A stretch of DNA of 64,000 nt from Cercis canadensis (taxonomy: Eukaryota > Streptophyta > Magnoliopsida > Fabales > Fabaceae). The notes under the pieces are model-generated. The model worked only from the letters and a program-made list of their open reading frames with translations, had not been told where the DNA came from and made no database searches. The position numbers and the translations under genes are program-made. Positions 47,279 through 58,203 of this stretch are shown piece by piece; within the stretch, counting starts at the first letter, position 1; every line of letters begins with the position of its first letter. Where the stretch lies: the NCBI GenBank assembly GCA_003255065.1, contig QAOA01005612.1, forward strand, positions 124,001-188,000. The letters are read 5' to 3'.

Positions 47279-47752
47279 GCTGGATGTGAGGACCATTGCA
47301 TGTATGAAGGGGTACATGTAACTTGGTGAGTCAACTCAGTAAGGGGTACATATAACTCGGTGGGTCAACTCAATAAAGGGTACATGCACTTGTGGTTTCT
47401 ATTGCACTTTTCCAGCTTACTGTTATTAAACAAATGAAGGAATGGACTTGGATTGGGTTGTGGTGGTCGTGTAGAAGGAAATGGGATTCCGTAGTTGCGA
47501 GTTTTACGTCATTTTACTTCCATTTGTTATGCTCTGTTTTACTTGTTAATTGTTAGTTTATGCTCTGTTTTACTGGTTAGTTGTTAGTTTCCCTTTATTT
47601 TGGTTCATTTGTACGTGGCTTTGCTTATTTAAAGCAGCCAATGCTTTTGTTAATGGAAGTCAAGTATTCTTTGCATTCAAATTGTGGTATGTTTCTCACC
47701 TAAAGAGAAAACAATTCATCTTAGCATTATACTCTCTGACTGGGACCTATCA
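47224..47752 (+). repeat. 3' LTR of nested Ty3/gypsy, with duplications
   Basis: 529 bp, 58 longer than the 5' LTR. The excess is two local tandem duplications: GGGTACATRTAACTYGGTGRGTCAACTC near 47316-47375, and TTATGCTCTGTTTTACT...GTTAGTT near 47527-47590. Otherwise it is closely similar to 43066-43536. Confidence 0.9.
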
Positions 47753-47937
47753 ATATAAGAACTCAAATTAATTCTCTTTTTGAGGACACCATTCAATTAC
47801 ATAGGTTCTTTCCCCAAATCTTGCAATTATCTTCCTCATTAATAGTCCGTGTGTGTTGCTAAAATACATTTATGCATGCTTGGAACAAAATCAACAAATC
47901 AATGTATACCTATATGAATCACATATGGCGACAGAAA

Positions 47938-47940
<3 letters not shown>

Positions 47941-47979
<39 letters not shown>
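47941..47979. repeat. (AC)n microsatellite
   Basis: A run of 19 or so AC dinucleotides in the right half of the hAT element. Confidence 0.97.
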
Positions 47980-47980
<1 letters not shown>

Positions 47981-49127
47981 TGTCAAATGAAACCACCAAT
48001 TACAAATTAAGCCAAAATTATAGGGCGAGTCTAACCTTTCACTTAACAGAATTGTTCACACACATATTGTCAGATAACAACATTGTTCACTTAATGGAAT
48101 GACATTGTGGACTTTGTCTCAGAAACCTTGTGCAGCAAATCAAGTTCAACTCCTTCTTATTGAGTAAAGATTGAGATGGGCAAGAAGAAATAACTGGAAT
48201 ATGTGAAGATCAGCAAAAGAGAGATCATGGAGTAAGTTATTCAAAACGCAACACGTTCACCATCTTTCTTCCTCTGAAACACCACCGTTCTCATTTGAGA
48301 TTGTGACTATTAGCATTGAAGAACTTCAATAGAAGTCATCAATGAAATCTCTCTCCTCATGGTAGCACTCAATGGATCTGCATCATATCTGGGAAATACT
48401 GGTGTTGGGCATGCATGTGGAAGCTCCCAAATTTTGGGCCATTTGTACCTTGTAGTTATCAACTATGAACATCCCCACCATGAGCTGACTCCATGAAATG
48501 AGGGAGAGTGTCTTGGCTAGGTATTTCAGAATGGGTTTGGGGAAATAGAAGCAGAAACTCGAGGAGAAAGAGAAAGAAGGGTCAGCGTGTGAAATTAAAC
48601 AGGTGCCAAAATGACACCATTTTAGGGGAAATCTAAAAAAAAAAATATATTTTTTTGAACCGACAGGTTATTAAAAATTGGTACCGATTCACCGGTTTTG
48701 ACCTTTGAATTGAGCCATAATTCAAACCAGGTACCGATCCGACCGGTTGAATTGGCCGGTTCGGTTTGGTTTTTAAAACCATGATTTCAACAACACTAAA
48801 GGGAAAGAAGTGTAATTTACTATATTTTTTGTTTCAATTGAAACAAATATCAAATATTCTAGGTTGGCTTATTTGACCTTGAAGAATGATTGAAGAGGAA
48901 AATGTTTGGCTTGAATTGATATTTTTGGTGCATCCACGCACACCCTCATAATACTAGTCTATGTAGACACAAACAAGTGGCCTTTATCGGTAACATTGAT
49001 TTTCATAATACTACTCTATGTAGACAAACAAATGGGCCTCATTCGTAACATTCATTTGTCATATACTCGGTGTACTACTGCATGTAGACACAAAAAAAGT
49101 AAACTTTACTGCTTGCTAGGATCAATC
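47980..49127. other. hAT right half and flank, no gene seen
   Basis: To 48783 this is hAT interior without a convincing ORF. 48792-49127 is AT-rich flank that includes two imperfect copies of a 'CTATGTAGACACAAACAAGTGG...CATTGATTTTCATAATAC'-like phrase (about 48950-49100). Confidence 0.45.
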
Positions 49128-51960
49128 TGTGATCCTACGGTTGATGTATCTATGAGAAGTATACAGCTATGAGAATATTTTTAAATTTCTTGTTTTATTG
49201 GCCTCATACGTGAGGTGAAAGTGGATAATATTCTACATGGGAAACGAGAAATTGTTCTTTGAATGAGAATCAGATACAATACATGATTTTACACTATATC
49301 AATAAGTGTGTTCCAAATCAAATGAGATAATAACTTAGACATGGGTCTCATCACACTTAACTACTTCTATATAATATCTTATGTTCTATTCACACTACAT
49401 ATATCGGTTTAAAAATCAAACCGGATTTATTGAATATATGCCATATTTTTATTTGTTTAGAGCGTTGTAATTTATTCACACAAGAAAACCCTATTTAATG
49501 TTTTGTCCAGAAACTTGAGGAGAGAGACGTGGGTTAAGAAGGACTTGGAGTGGGGACGATTTCATGTTGGTAAGGCCTATCTGTTCACGCATATCAACAG
49601 GCTCATTATGAGGGGTTACAATATGAAACGCATGCAGCAGATTAGCAAGTGTAAGTTGCATAGATTGGAGAGCCAAGGAGAGTCCAGGACACATTCTTCT
49701 GCCAGCACCAAATGGAATCAACTCAAAATTCTGGCCCATGACGTCCAAACCCTTGTGCTCTCTCAGGAATCTCTCGGGGCGAAACACCATTGGATCCGAA
49801 TACACCCGTGGATCTTTGTGAAGTTTCGAAAGGTTAGTTAAGAGGCGAGTGCCAGCAGGTATATGGTACCCACCAACTGTGCAATCTTCCATGGATTCAT
49901 GTGGTACGCTGAGTGGTCCTGCTGGGTATAAACGCATTGTTTCCTTGAGGATAGCGTCAACATACTCAGGCTTCTTCAAGTCTGATTCCATAACTAACCT
50001 TTCCTTTCCAATTTTTGTGTCTAATTCATCTTGTGCCTTGTTTAGGACTTCACGGTTGTTGAGCAGTAAGGCAACAGCCCATGTCAATGTCACAGTTGTA
50101 GTATCCGTGCCAGTTAATATTAAGGCCTTTGAAGCCAAAGAAGAAAGAAAGAGAGAAAATAGAAACTAAAATTAGTCATGAAAGAAAGCAGTTCTATATA
50201 TATAATATTCATTCATATTTGAAATGTATTACATATTATACAAGTTAAGTATTTATCTAAATCAATTTTTTTGGTGGCTAAGTTTTTGAGAAGAATAGCA
50301 TCTAGTGGGTTCTGAGAGGGCGTTTATTCTTCTTCAAAATGTATTATGTATTCTAAATTGTTGCTATGGAATTTAATTTCTTTTTAAATAGTTTTAATGA
50401 TAATTTATCTAATATTAAATAGTTTCTTTTATGATTAACTCAACAAAACATAATAAGAAGTAAACTCGAAGCATTATTTAAAATTAATCATGATTGTAAA
50501 TTATGTTTTAATCATATGAAAATTGTATTTTTGTAATATAAAAATAACTTAGATTGAAATGTGCAAGAATTCAAGAACGTTGATATTTAACATTTGGTTT
50601 GTCCTAAACAAAATCATTAAGTTTTAATTGTTTGTGTGAATATTTTACTTTACAAAGTCAGTGTGCTAAATACTAACTCTAAGCATTATGACTGAAAAGG
50701 ATTTGGATACGAAACACATACGAGGGATGTAGCCTTAATCGTAGTGTCAACATCATGACTATCAAGCACTTGATGTTCATCAACAATTGAAAGAAGTGCG
50801 TCCATGAAGTCATGGTCCCCCTTCACAGCAGTACTCTCCTGCGTCTGTGCTCTTCTAGACATAATTGAGCAAGTTGGTCCAACTATTTTGCCGTTTTCTT
50901 CATGGCCTTCTCTTTACCATCCAAACCCAGCCACCTCAGATAAGGCAGTGCATCAGAAATCACAATTGACCCACTTAGATCGAAAAAATCTCTCAGTAAT
51001 TTCCGAGTCGTTTCATTCCCTTCATTGTCGTCATCATCAGCATCACCCCCAACAAAACATTTTCCTATAATCATTCTGAACATGACATTTAAAACTATGT
51101 CCCCAAACCACGTCTTCATCTCAGTCCTCACTGTCGCTGCCTTATCATGTGAACCAATCTGGTTCTTGTGCTAGTTCGAGTTCAACCAACAGTCATAAGT
51201 CTCTTTGATAGCTGCCTTCACCTCCGATTCCTTGATGTGTTTGAGCATCTCAAGCCGGTGGTTCAAGAGAAGCTCGAGGATTGCCATCTTGCGTACATGA
51301 CGCCAGTACGAGCCATAAGGGCTTAACCCAATCATGGCGAAGTTGTAGCCCAAAACTTCGAAGGCTAAAGCTTTAGGACGATTAGCAAAGGCTTTGTCGT
51401 TCACAGTAAAGCACTCTTTGGCCATTTCCCAACTACTCACAATCAAGGTTTTGTGAACCCCTAGCCTTAAGCTGAAAATTGGTCCATATTTGTCAGCCAT
51501 GTTGCCCAAGGTAACATGAGGTGGCTGTGGTCCACCAAAATGGTGGAGGTGCCCAATCAAAGGCCATGCGCTGCCAGCTTTTGGTGGTGCTTTTCTAGGG
51601 TCATGGGCAATTACACGGTGGCTTCTTGGTATCAATGAAAGCACATAGGGAAACAGCAAGAACGCCAAGGTTATCAATGCCAACGGCATGATAGTTTGCA
51701 AACAGAGATTACTAAACTCCATGGACTTGAAATATGGTTCTTTGTGAGCTTTTTCGAAGGAACAGGAGTTGGAATATTTTTCTCGTAAGAAACTGAACGT
51801 GTTTGCCCTTGGGAAACTGGGTTCTACTTATACCACAGATATACTATTCTATTTTATAATATCAATTTGTTGTATTTTGTGGAGTTGCAATAATATCAAT
51901 ATCTTTTTTGTAATACTTTGGTCACAACTTTAAAGTTAAACACGAAACTCAAACTATTTA
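49128..51960. repeat. Right arm of CYP82 inverted duplication
   Basis: Reverse-orientation partner of 27871-31265. Homology covers the downstream flank, both exons, the intron and at least 200 bp of promoter. It is about 0.5 kb shorter than the left arm, mainly in the promoter. The outer limit coincides with a MITE-like GGGCCCATTTGG at 51962. Confidence 0.85.
49491..51722 (-). pseudogene. Cytochrome P450, CYP82 family, pseudogene
   Basis: Two exons match the intact paralogue at 28575-30875: 50722-51722 (1001 against 1011 bases) and 49491-50126. The same GTATGT donor and TTCAAAG acceptor are kept. Inactivating changes in exon 1 are a Lys codon turned to TAG (at LNSN-stop, about 51172), a Glu codon turned to TAG (after KKTAK, about 50883), and a one-base deletion in the charged stretch near 50840. 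Exon 2 is fully open and keeps TGTDTT, ETMRLYP, FRPERF and FGAGRRMCPG. It ends with four extra residues (GQNIK end) because the stop codon was lost. The protein is therefore truncated before the I-helix. Confidence 0.9.
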
Positions 51961-51961
51961 G

Positions 51962-52180
51962 GGCCCATTTGGATAATAAAGCTTATGGCTTATTGGAGCT
52001 TTTATACTCTTATAAGCATTTATAAGATAATTTTGTAGCTGTTTGGATTAGCTTATATTTTGAGTTTATGACACCAAATAAGCTATTTTGAGCATATTTT
52101 TATAAGCTACAAAATGAAGCTTATTAAAATAAATGGCTGCGAAAGCTGAAAGCAGCTTAGGCGACAACTGTTGTTATTAT
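51962..52180. mobile_element. MITE-like fragment
   Basis: It starts GGGCCCATTTGGATAATAAAGC and is full of AAGCTTAT/TTATAAGC-type inverted motifs (ATAAGCTTTATTAT-like stems). This resembles the ends of GGGCC-type MITEs. The second terminus is not clear. Confidence 0.4.
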
Positions 52181-52196
52181 ATTTTTAGATAAAAAT

Positions 52197-52400
52197 AAGA
52201 GTAAAACCTCTTTTTAATAAGAGTAAAACCTCTTTTTGCTCCCTGAAAGATAGGTTCGGAGACACTTTAGTCCCTGAAAGATTTATACCGACACTTTGGT
52301 CCCTGAAAGATTTATCCGTCACCCATTTTAGTCCTCCGCTTATCTCTGTTAGTGGGACTTGACGGAAATCGACACGTGGCACGTTAAGTGCCTATGTGGC
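52197..52400. repeat. MULE-2 left TIR with duplicated tip
   Basis: The 22-bp AAGAGTAAAACCTCTTTTT.. unit occurs twice in tandem (52197-52218, 52219-52240), followed by three CCCTGAAAGAT modules (about 52241, 52274, 52302) and TCCTCCG...TCTGTTAG. MULE-1 has the same module set in inverted sense at 12150-12296. Confidence 0.65.
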
Positions 52401-54924
52401 CATCAAATACTGAGGTGGCAAGCTGACTAGGCATGGAAATGTGCTGGTGGCAGGGTAATAAGGGAGACGATGCCGTTTTGCAACCCAGCACCATAACCAA
52501 CATAGACGACGTCGTTCTGGGCGCAGAGGAGAAGAACAACCCAGCACTCTGCAAATTCGAAATCCCTCATTTCATCAAAGGCTAAAATACGAAATCCCTG
52601 AAGCAACCGAAATCTTCCCAAAACCGAGCAGCCATTGTTGCATTTGTCGGTGGGTGCGATAAAAGATATCCCCAATTTGGAACCCTAATTCTTCTAGCAT
52701 GCCTTTCGTGTGGATTTCCCCAAATTGACGAACAGGAACCCTAACCTCCAAATCGGGGTTTCCATTCCTCTCTGTCACTGAATCGCTTAACCCCAAAATC
52801 AGAACCCATCCTGTTGTGATATTTACTGTAGTCCCTTCGCTCACAGTGGGAGGAAAAGGCGTGAATGGTGTGAAATTGGAAGGGGTCCTTCGTCCTCGGC
52901 GAGGTGAGGTTTCCCTTTTCTGTGTCAGGTTCTTGAAGATTTTAATTAGTGTGTGATAGCGTTGTTTTTTTATAGCTTATGTTGTGGTCCCGTGTTTGAC
53001 ATTGGTTCCCAAAGTTGAAAGTATTTTATTTGTCTGTCTTTGTTATGGTGGTCCAGCTGTTGTTCCTTTTGGAAAGTAGTGGACATGGGGTGTCTTTGTT
53101 ATGGTTGTTGTGGTGGGACAGGGGTTGTCAAACTTGTGCTTTTCTATGATATTTTGGTGGGTTGCACGTTTTCTGTGATAGTGGTTTGTGTTTGTTATCT
53201 GTAACATGTTTTATATTATTGCTAATGTCATGTGGTGGTCCCTGTAAATTCTACTGAAGGTGCAATTGGCATAAAGATAAGATAATTCCTGAGCCACTTT
53301 TAGAATAAAAACTTTTGTTGCTATGATTCTTTTTGTTAAGTTCTTTGTTAATATTAGTTCAGATTCTAATATTAGAATCACTATTGATGTCTACAACACC
53401 ATATGATTGTAATGTCCCCCAAGGATTGTCCATATATAACCTGTGAATAGTCATCCAGGTAATCAGGCATAAAGGTTAAGAGATAAAATTTTAAAATCTA
53501 TCTGAGGAAGGAGATAGGGATAAAATGCTCATTGTGACCTGTGAATAATCTTTATCTCATAAATCATTAATGAATTTGATTACACGTATAAGTGTCATAG
53601 AATAGCTACTTGAACTTTTGTTATGGTTGATTGATCCCATGTTACCTTTTATGAAGCTTTTACTATTATGACCAAAAATTCCACTAGTAGGAATTAGATG
53701 TTAATTTTATTTTTTTGTAAAGAATTTTGCATGTAACTTATTTGAAGTTACACTTTCTATGTTGTTTGCTATTATGTCTTGCTAGATTTCATGCACTTTG
53801 TATGTTGTTTGCTATTATGTCTTGCTAGATTTCATGTCTCTAAATAATTGGTTGAGAGATATACAGTTCAGAGCATCTGGTACTTTGCATGGGGTATTAC
53901 TTTATCAGATTGCATATACTGTTTCTATTTGATTGATATTTTGAAGTCTTTTTTGAAACTTCATAGCAAACACTGAGTTAAGCTGTTTATTTATATCATG
54001 AGATATCTGTTTTTGTTCCATTTATGGGGAGCCTGCTATGTATGAAGAAATTGTATCCTTGCATTGATTCTTATTTCCTTTTGTTTTCTGTTAGAAGATA
54101 CGGAAGGCAGAAATAGAATTACATGGGTTTAATTAATGGATATAACCTAGTTGCAAATAATGGAAAATTTATCCTCTTGAAAAAAATTCTAGAATATGAA
54201 TTTAATCAATTTCCAATGCTTGATTCCTGCTATCTAAAATCCTTGGAATTTACTCTTTCAGGTAGTTTATTTCTTTTTGTTATGTCTTCTTTGTGTGCTA
54301 GTGTTTGCATGGCATCATAATTTGCTTTACTTGAGATTTCTTAGTTGAGATCCCCTTATCTTTAGATTCATTATATGGTTGAATAGGCTAGTCTATGTGA
54401 ATTAACCCTGAATAATAGATCATGTAGATTTAATTATAAATTGCTGCAGATTTTGTCTTAATCAATGAATATCATATTTATATGCAGAAAATGTGTCATT
54501 AATGTTTTCCTAAATAAATCTTGTTTGACAATGAGTATGTGTGAGTTAAGCCTGTGTTAGAAAGAATTGTGTGTTAGCTGATGTGTGACAGATTAGATTA
54601 ATTTCATGTTAACTTACCAGATTTTTTTGTTATCATTTGTGCCAAATTAGATTATCTTTTGTGAATGTCTGTTAGAAAGAACTGAGGTTGGTTCTTCTAT
54701 TTATGACACTGGTTATTCTTTAACTATTGCACAGTTGATCTCCTGAATGGTGTTCAAGGCTTCATGATGGTAGAAAGATTAAAGGGGGCGTATTGAAGTG
54801 ACTGAATTGCCTAGTCCTAAAATTGGCCTGGTAAGTGTAATTAAGTATGCTTAACATTGTAAATATGCAATTGGTCTGCTTAACAACATATTAAGTATGC
54901 TTAACATTGCAAGTATGTTTTGGG
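52401..54924. other. MULE-2 leader, no gene seen
   Basis: GC-richer sequence to about 52900 (candidate transcription start and first exon, with a GGCGAG/GTGAGG donor at 52903), then T-rich intron-like DNA. The minus-strand ORFs at 52427-52844 overlap this putative 5' UTR and show no domain. A 43-bp tandem duplication (TATGTTGTTTGCTATTATGT.. at 53758 and 53801) is present. Confidence 0.4.
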
Positions 54925-57535
54925 CTTGTTATATAATCTGAATTTTTTAAAGATTCCAGTGATTACAGACTTGTTGGTTTTGTGATTTGTTGCTTATTAT
55001 ATTCTGTTATGTACTTAATTTGTTGCTTGGAATATTATTGTATCATATGGATTTTTGTCTTTGTGTCATTTGGAAGTCTGTATTGTTGGGTGCATGTTAT
55101 TGAACCCTGTTTTGACATCTGTTTAGGGTAAGGCTATGAGTATTTAATCATTTGTCTGTTTTGCAGTGGTTCTGTGTTGGTGGTAGACTTTTCTGTGTTA
55201 ATCATACCTAAACCCATTTACCGATAGAAGTTGTTTTGAACTGAGGTTAGTTTCTCATTTTCAGAATATGATCTGTTTTGTCCTTGTTATATAATCTGAA
55301 TTTTGCTTAAGATTCCAGTGATTACAGACTTGTTGGTTTTGTGATTTGTTGTTTATTATATTCTGTTATGTACTTGATTTGTTGCTTGGAATATTATTGT
55401 ACATATGGATTTTTGTCTTTGTGTCATTTGGAAGTCTGTATTGTTGGGTGCATGTTATTGAACCCTGTTTTGACATCTGTTTAGGGTAAGGCTATGAGTA
55501 TTTAATCATTTGTCTGTTTTGCAGTGGTTTTGTGTTGGAGGTAGACTTTTCTGTGTTAATCATACCTGAACCCATTTACCAATAGAAGTTGTTTTAAACT
55601 GAGGTTAGTTTCTCATTTTCAAAATATGATCTGTTTTGTCCTTGTTATTTAATCTGAATTTTGCTTAAGATTCCAGTGATTACAGACTTGTTGGTTTTGT
55701 GATTTGTTGTTTATTATATTCTGTTATGTACTTGATTTGTTGCTTGGAATATTATTGTATCATATGGATTTTTGTCTTTGTGTCATTTGGAAGTCTGTAT
55801 TGTTGGGTGCATGTTATTGAACCCTGTTTTGACATCTGTTTAGGGTAAGGCTATGAGTATTTAATCATTTGTCTGTTTTGCAGTGGTTTTGTGTTGGAGG
55901 TAGACTTTTCTGTGTTAATCATACCTGAACCCATTTACCGATAGAAGTTGTTTTGAACTGAGGTTAGTTTCTCATTTTCAGAATATGATATGTTTTGTCC
56001 TTATTATATAATCTGAATTTTGCTTAAGATTCCAGTGATTACAGACTTGTTGGTTTTGTGATTTGTTGTTTATTATATTCTGTTATGTACTTGATTTGTT
56101 GCTTGGAATATTATTGTATCATATGGATTTTTGTCTTTGTGTCATTTGGAAGTCTGTATTGTTGGGTGCATGTTATTGAACCCTGTTTTGACATCTGTTT
56201 AGGGTAAGGCTATGAGTATTTAATCATTTGTCTGTTTTGCAGTGGTTTTGTGTTGGAGGTAGACTTTTCTGTGTTAATCATACCTGAGCCCATTTACCGA
56301 TAGAAGTTGTTTTGAACTGAGGTTAGTTTCTCATTTTCAGAATATGATCTGTTTTGTCCTTGTTATATAATCTGAATTTTGCTTAAGATTCCAGTGATTA
56401 CAGACTTGTTGGTTTTGTGATTTGTTGTTTATTATATTCTATTATGTACTTGATTTGTTGCTTGGAATATTATTGTATCATATGGATTTTTGTCTTTGTG
56501 TCATTTGGAAGTCTGTATTGTTGGGTGCATGTTATTGAACCCTGTTTTGACATCTGTTTAGGGTAAGGCTATGAGTATTTAATCATTTGTCTGTTTTGCA
56601 GTGGTTTTGTGTTGGAGGTAGACTTTTCTGTGTTAATCATACCTAAACCCATTTACCGATAGAAGTTGTTTTGAACTGAGGTTAGTTTCTCATTTTCAGA
56701 ATATGATCTGTTTTGTCTTTGTTATATAATCTGAATTTTGCTTAAGATTCCAGTGATTACAGACTTGTTGGTTTTGTGATTTGTTGTTTATTATATTCTG
56801 TTATGTACTTGATTTGTTGCTTGGAATATTATTGTATCATATGGATTTTTGTCTTTGTGTCATTTGGAAGTCTGTATTGTTGGGTGCATGTTATTGAACC
56901 CTGTTTTGACATCTGTTTAGGGTAAGGCTATGAGTATTTAATCATTTGTCTGTTTTGCAGTGGTTTTGTGTTGGAGGTAGACTTTTCTGTGTTAATCATA
57001 CCTGAACCCATTTACTGATAGAAGTTGTTTTGAACTGAGGTTAGTTTCTCATTTTCAGAATATGATCTGTTTTGTCCTTGTTATATAATCTGAATTTTGC
57101 TTAAGATTCTAGTGATTACAGACTTGTTGGTTTTGTGATTTGTTGTTTATTATATTCTGTTATGTACTTGATTTGTTGCTTGGAATATTATTGTATCATA
57201 TGGATTTTTGTCTTTGTGTCATTTGGAAGTCTGTATTGTTGGGTGCATGTTATTGAACCCTGTTTTGACATCTGTTTAGGGTAAGGCTATGAGTATTTAA
57301 TCATTTATCTGTTTTGCAGTGGTTTTGTGTTGGAGGTAGACTTTTCTGTGTTAATCATACCTAAACCCATTTACCGATAGAAGTTGTTTTGAACTGAGGT
57401 TAGTTTCTCAGTTTCAGAATATGATCTGTTTTGTCCTTGTTATATAATCTTAATTTTTTAAAGATTCCAGTGATTACTGACTTGTTGGTTTTGTGATATG
57501 ATGTTTATTATATTCTGTTATGTACTTGATTTGTT
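54925..57535. repeat. 359-bp tandem repeat, seven units plus a partial
   Basis: The landmark AGATTCCAGTGATTACAGAC begins at 54951, 55310, 55668, 56027, 56386, 56745, 57104 and 57462 (periods 358-359). Inner units differ at only a few positions. The first and last carry the variant AATTTTTTAAAGATTCC instead of TTTTGCTTAAGATTCC. The last unit breaks off at about 57535. A diverged remnant of the unit lies at 58076-58165, just before the transposase ATG, so the source sequence belongs to the MULE leader. Confidence 0.97.
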
Positions 57536-58203
57536 CCAAATGTATGTGTGCAGTAATGTGGATGTAAATGTTACATAATTAGCATTATTTATCCTTGCTT
57601 ACAGATTAAGCAATTAACTCTTTAGGAGTTTTAAATTTTTGTAAAACATCTTCCACATTAGGATTTTGTCCATTCTTGCACCAAACTTCTATCATGAACG
57701 GAATTTTCTACACAATTTTAAAATTACATGAGGTAAGCTGAATAATTTCAAAACCTTCGGGACTGTAAATTATAGTGCATGTGATAGGGCTTTTGTGCAA
57801 ATAGTTGACAAAACTCCCATAGGCAAAACTTTTTGTACAAGTTTGAAATCCTAAGGAGGCTGATCGCTTATTTTATTTTATGTCTAATATAGATTTTTCA
57901 AGAGGTTGAAACTTGTAATTCTGCGCCATTAAATGCGTCATCTAAACAAAATTTTCGCTGGGTTCAACTTAAATTATAAGATGTATATCAAAGCTATAGG
58001 GATAAGAATATATGAGAAAAATAATGGTAAAAGCAACAAATATGGGGATTGTTTTGAACCCTGTTTCTTTTCTCTACTTGTTGGTTCAGTGATTTGTTGT
58101 TTATTATTGACTTAGTAATACAGATTCAATTATGTTGCTTGGTATATTCTGTTATGTACTTGGTTGGTGTCATGACGAGTTTATATTTTTTGAAGCTTAA
58201 AGA
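57536..58203 (+). other. MULE-2 leader 3' part, no gene seen
   Basis: AT-rich sequence between the 359-bp array and the transposase. It contains the diverged repeat remnant at 58076-58165. A pyrimidine/AG acceptor candidate is TTTTTTGAAG about ten bases before the ATG. Confidence 0.4.

Larger units (their letters stand above)
43066..47752 (+). mobile_element. Chromodomain Ty3/gypsy element nested in hAT
   Basis: Plus-strand element with LTRs at 43066-43536 and 47224-47752, TSD ATATA on both sides (43061-43065, 47753-47757), PBS TGGTATCAGAGC at 43538 and a PPT at about 47212-47220. Most of gag is deleted, and pol is riddled with stops and frameshifts. The end of integrase carries a chromodomain. 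Confidence 0.9.
42351..48791. mobile_element. hAT-type element, split by a Ty3/gypsy insertion
   Basis: Terminal inverted repeats: CAAGGTTTTAAAAACC at 42359, and the reverse complement of 48783 back, CATGGTTTTAAAAACC. The 8-bp ATTTCAAC flanks both ends perfectly (42351-42358, 48784-48791), the hAT signature. Subterminal CCGGTT/GGTTCGGTTT repeats occur near both ends. Without the nested element (43066-47757) it is about 1.7 kb with no transposase, hence non-autonomous. This 'GGTTTTAAAAACCGG' type of element is widespread in plant genomes. Confidence 0.85.

Noticed and set aside
49503..51070. Plus-strand ORFs opposite the CYP82 pseudogene
   Set aside because: Antisense shadows of P450 exons; the equivalents also appear opposite the intact copy.
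52427..52844. Minus-strand ORFs in the MULE-2 leader as a captured gene
   Set aside because: No recognisable protein and the region fits a GC-richer 5' UTR; kept as leader.
54925..57535. Regular repeat array as a CRISPR-like locus
   Set aside because: Units are 359 bp, directly abutting, without unique spacers, in plant nuclear DNA. It is an ordinary tandem repeat.
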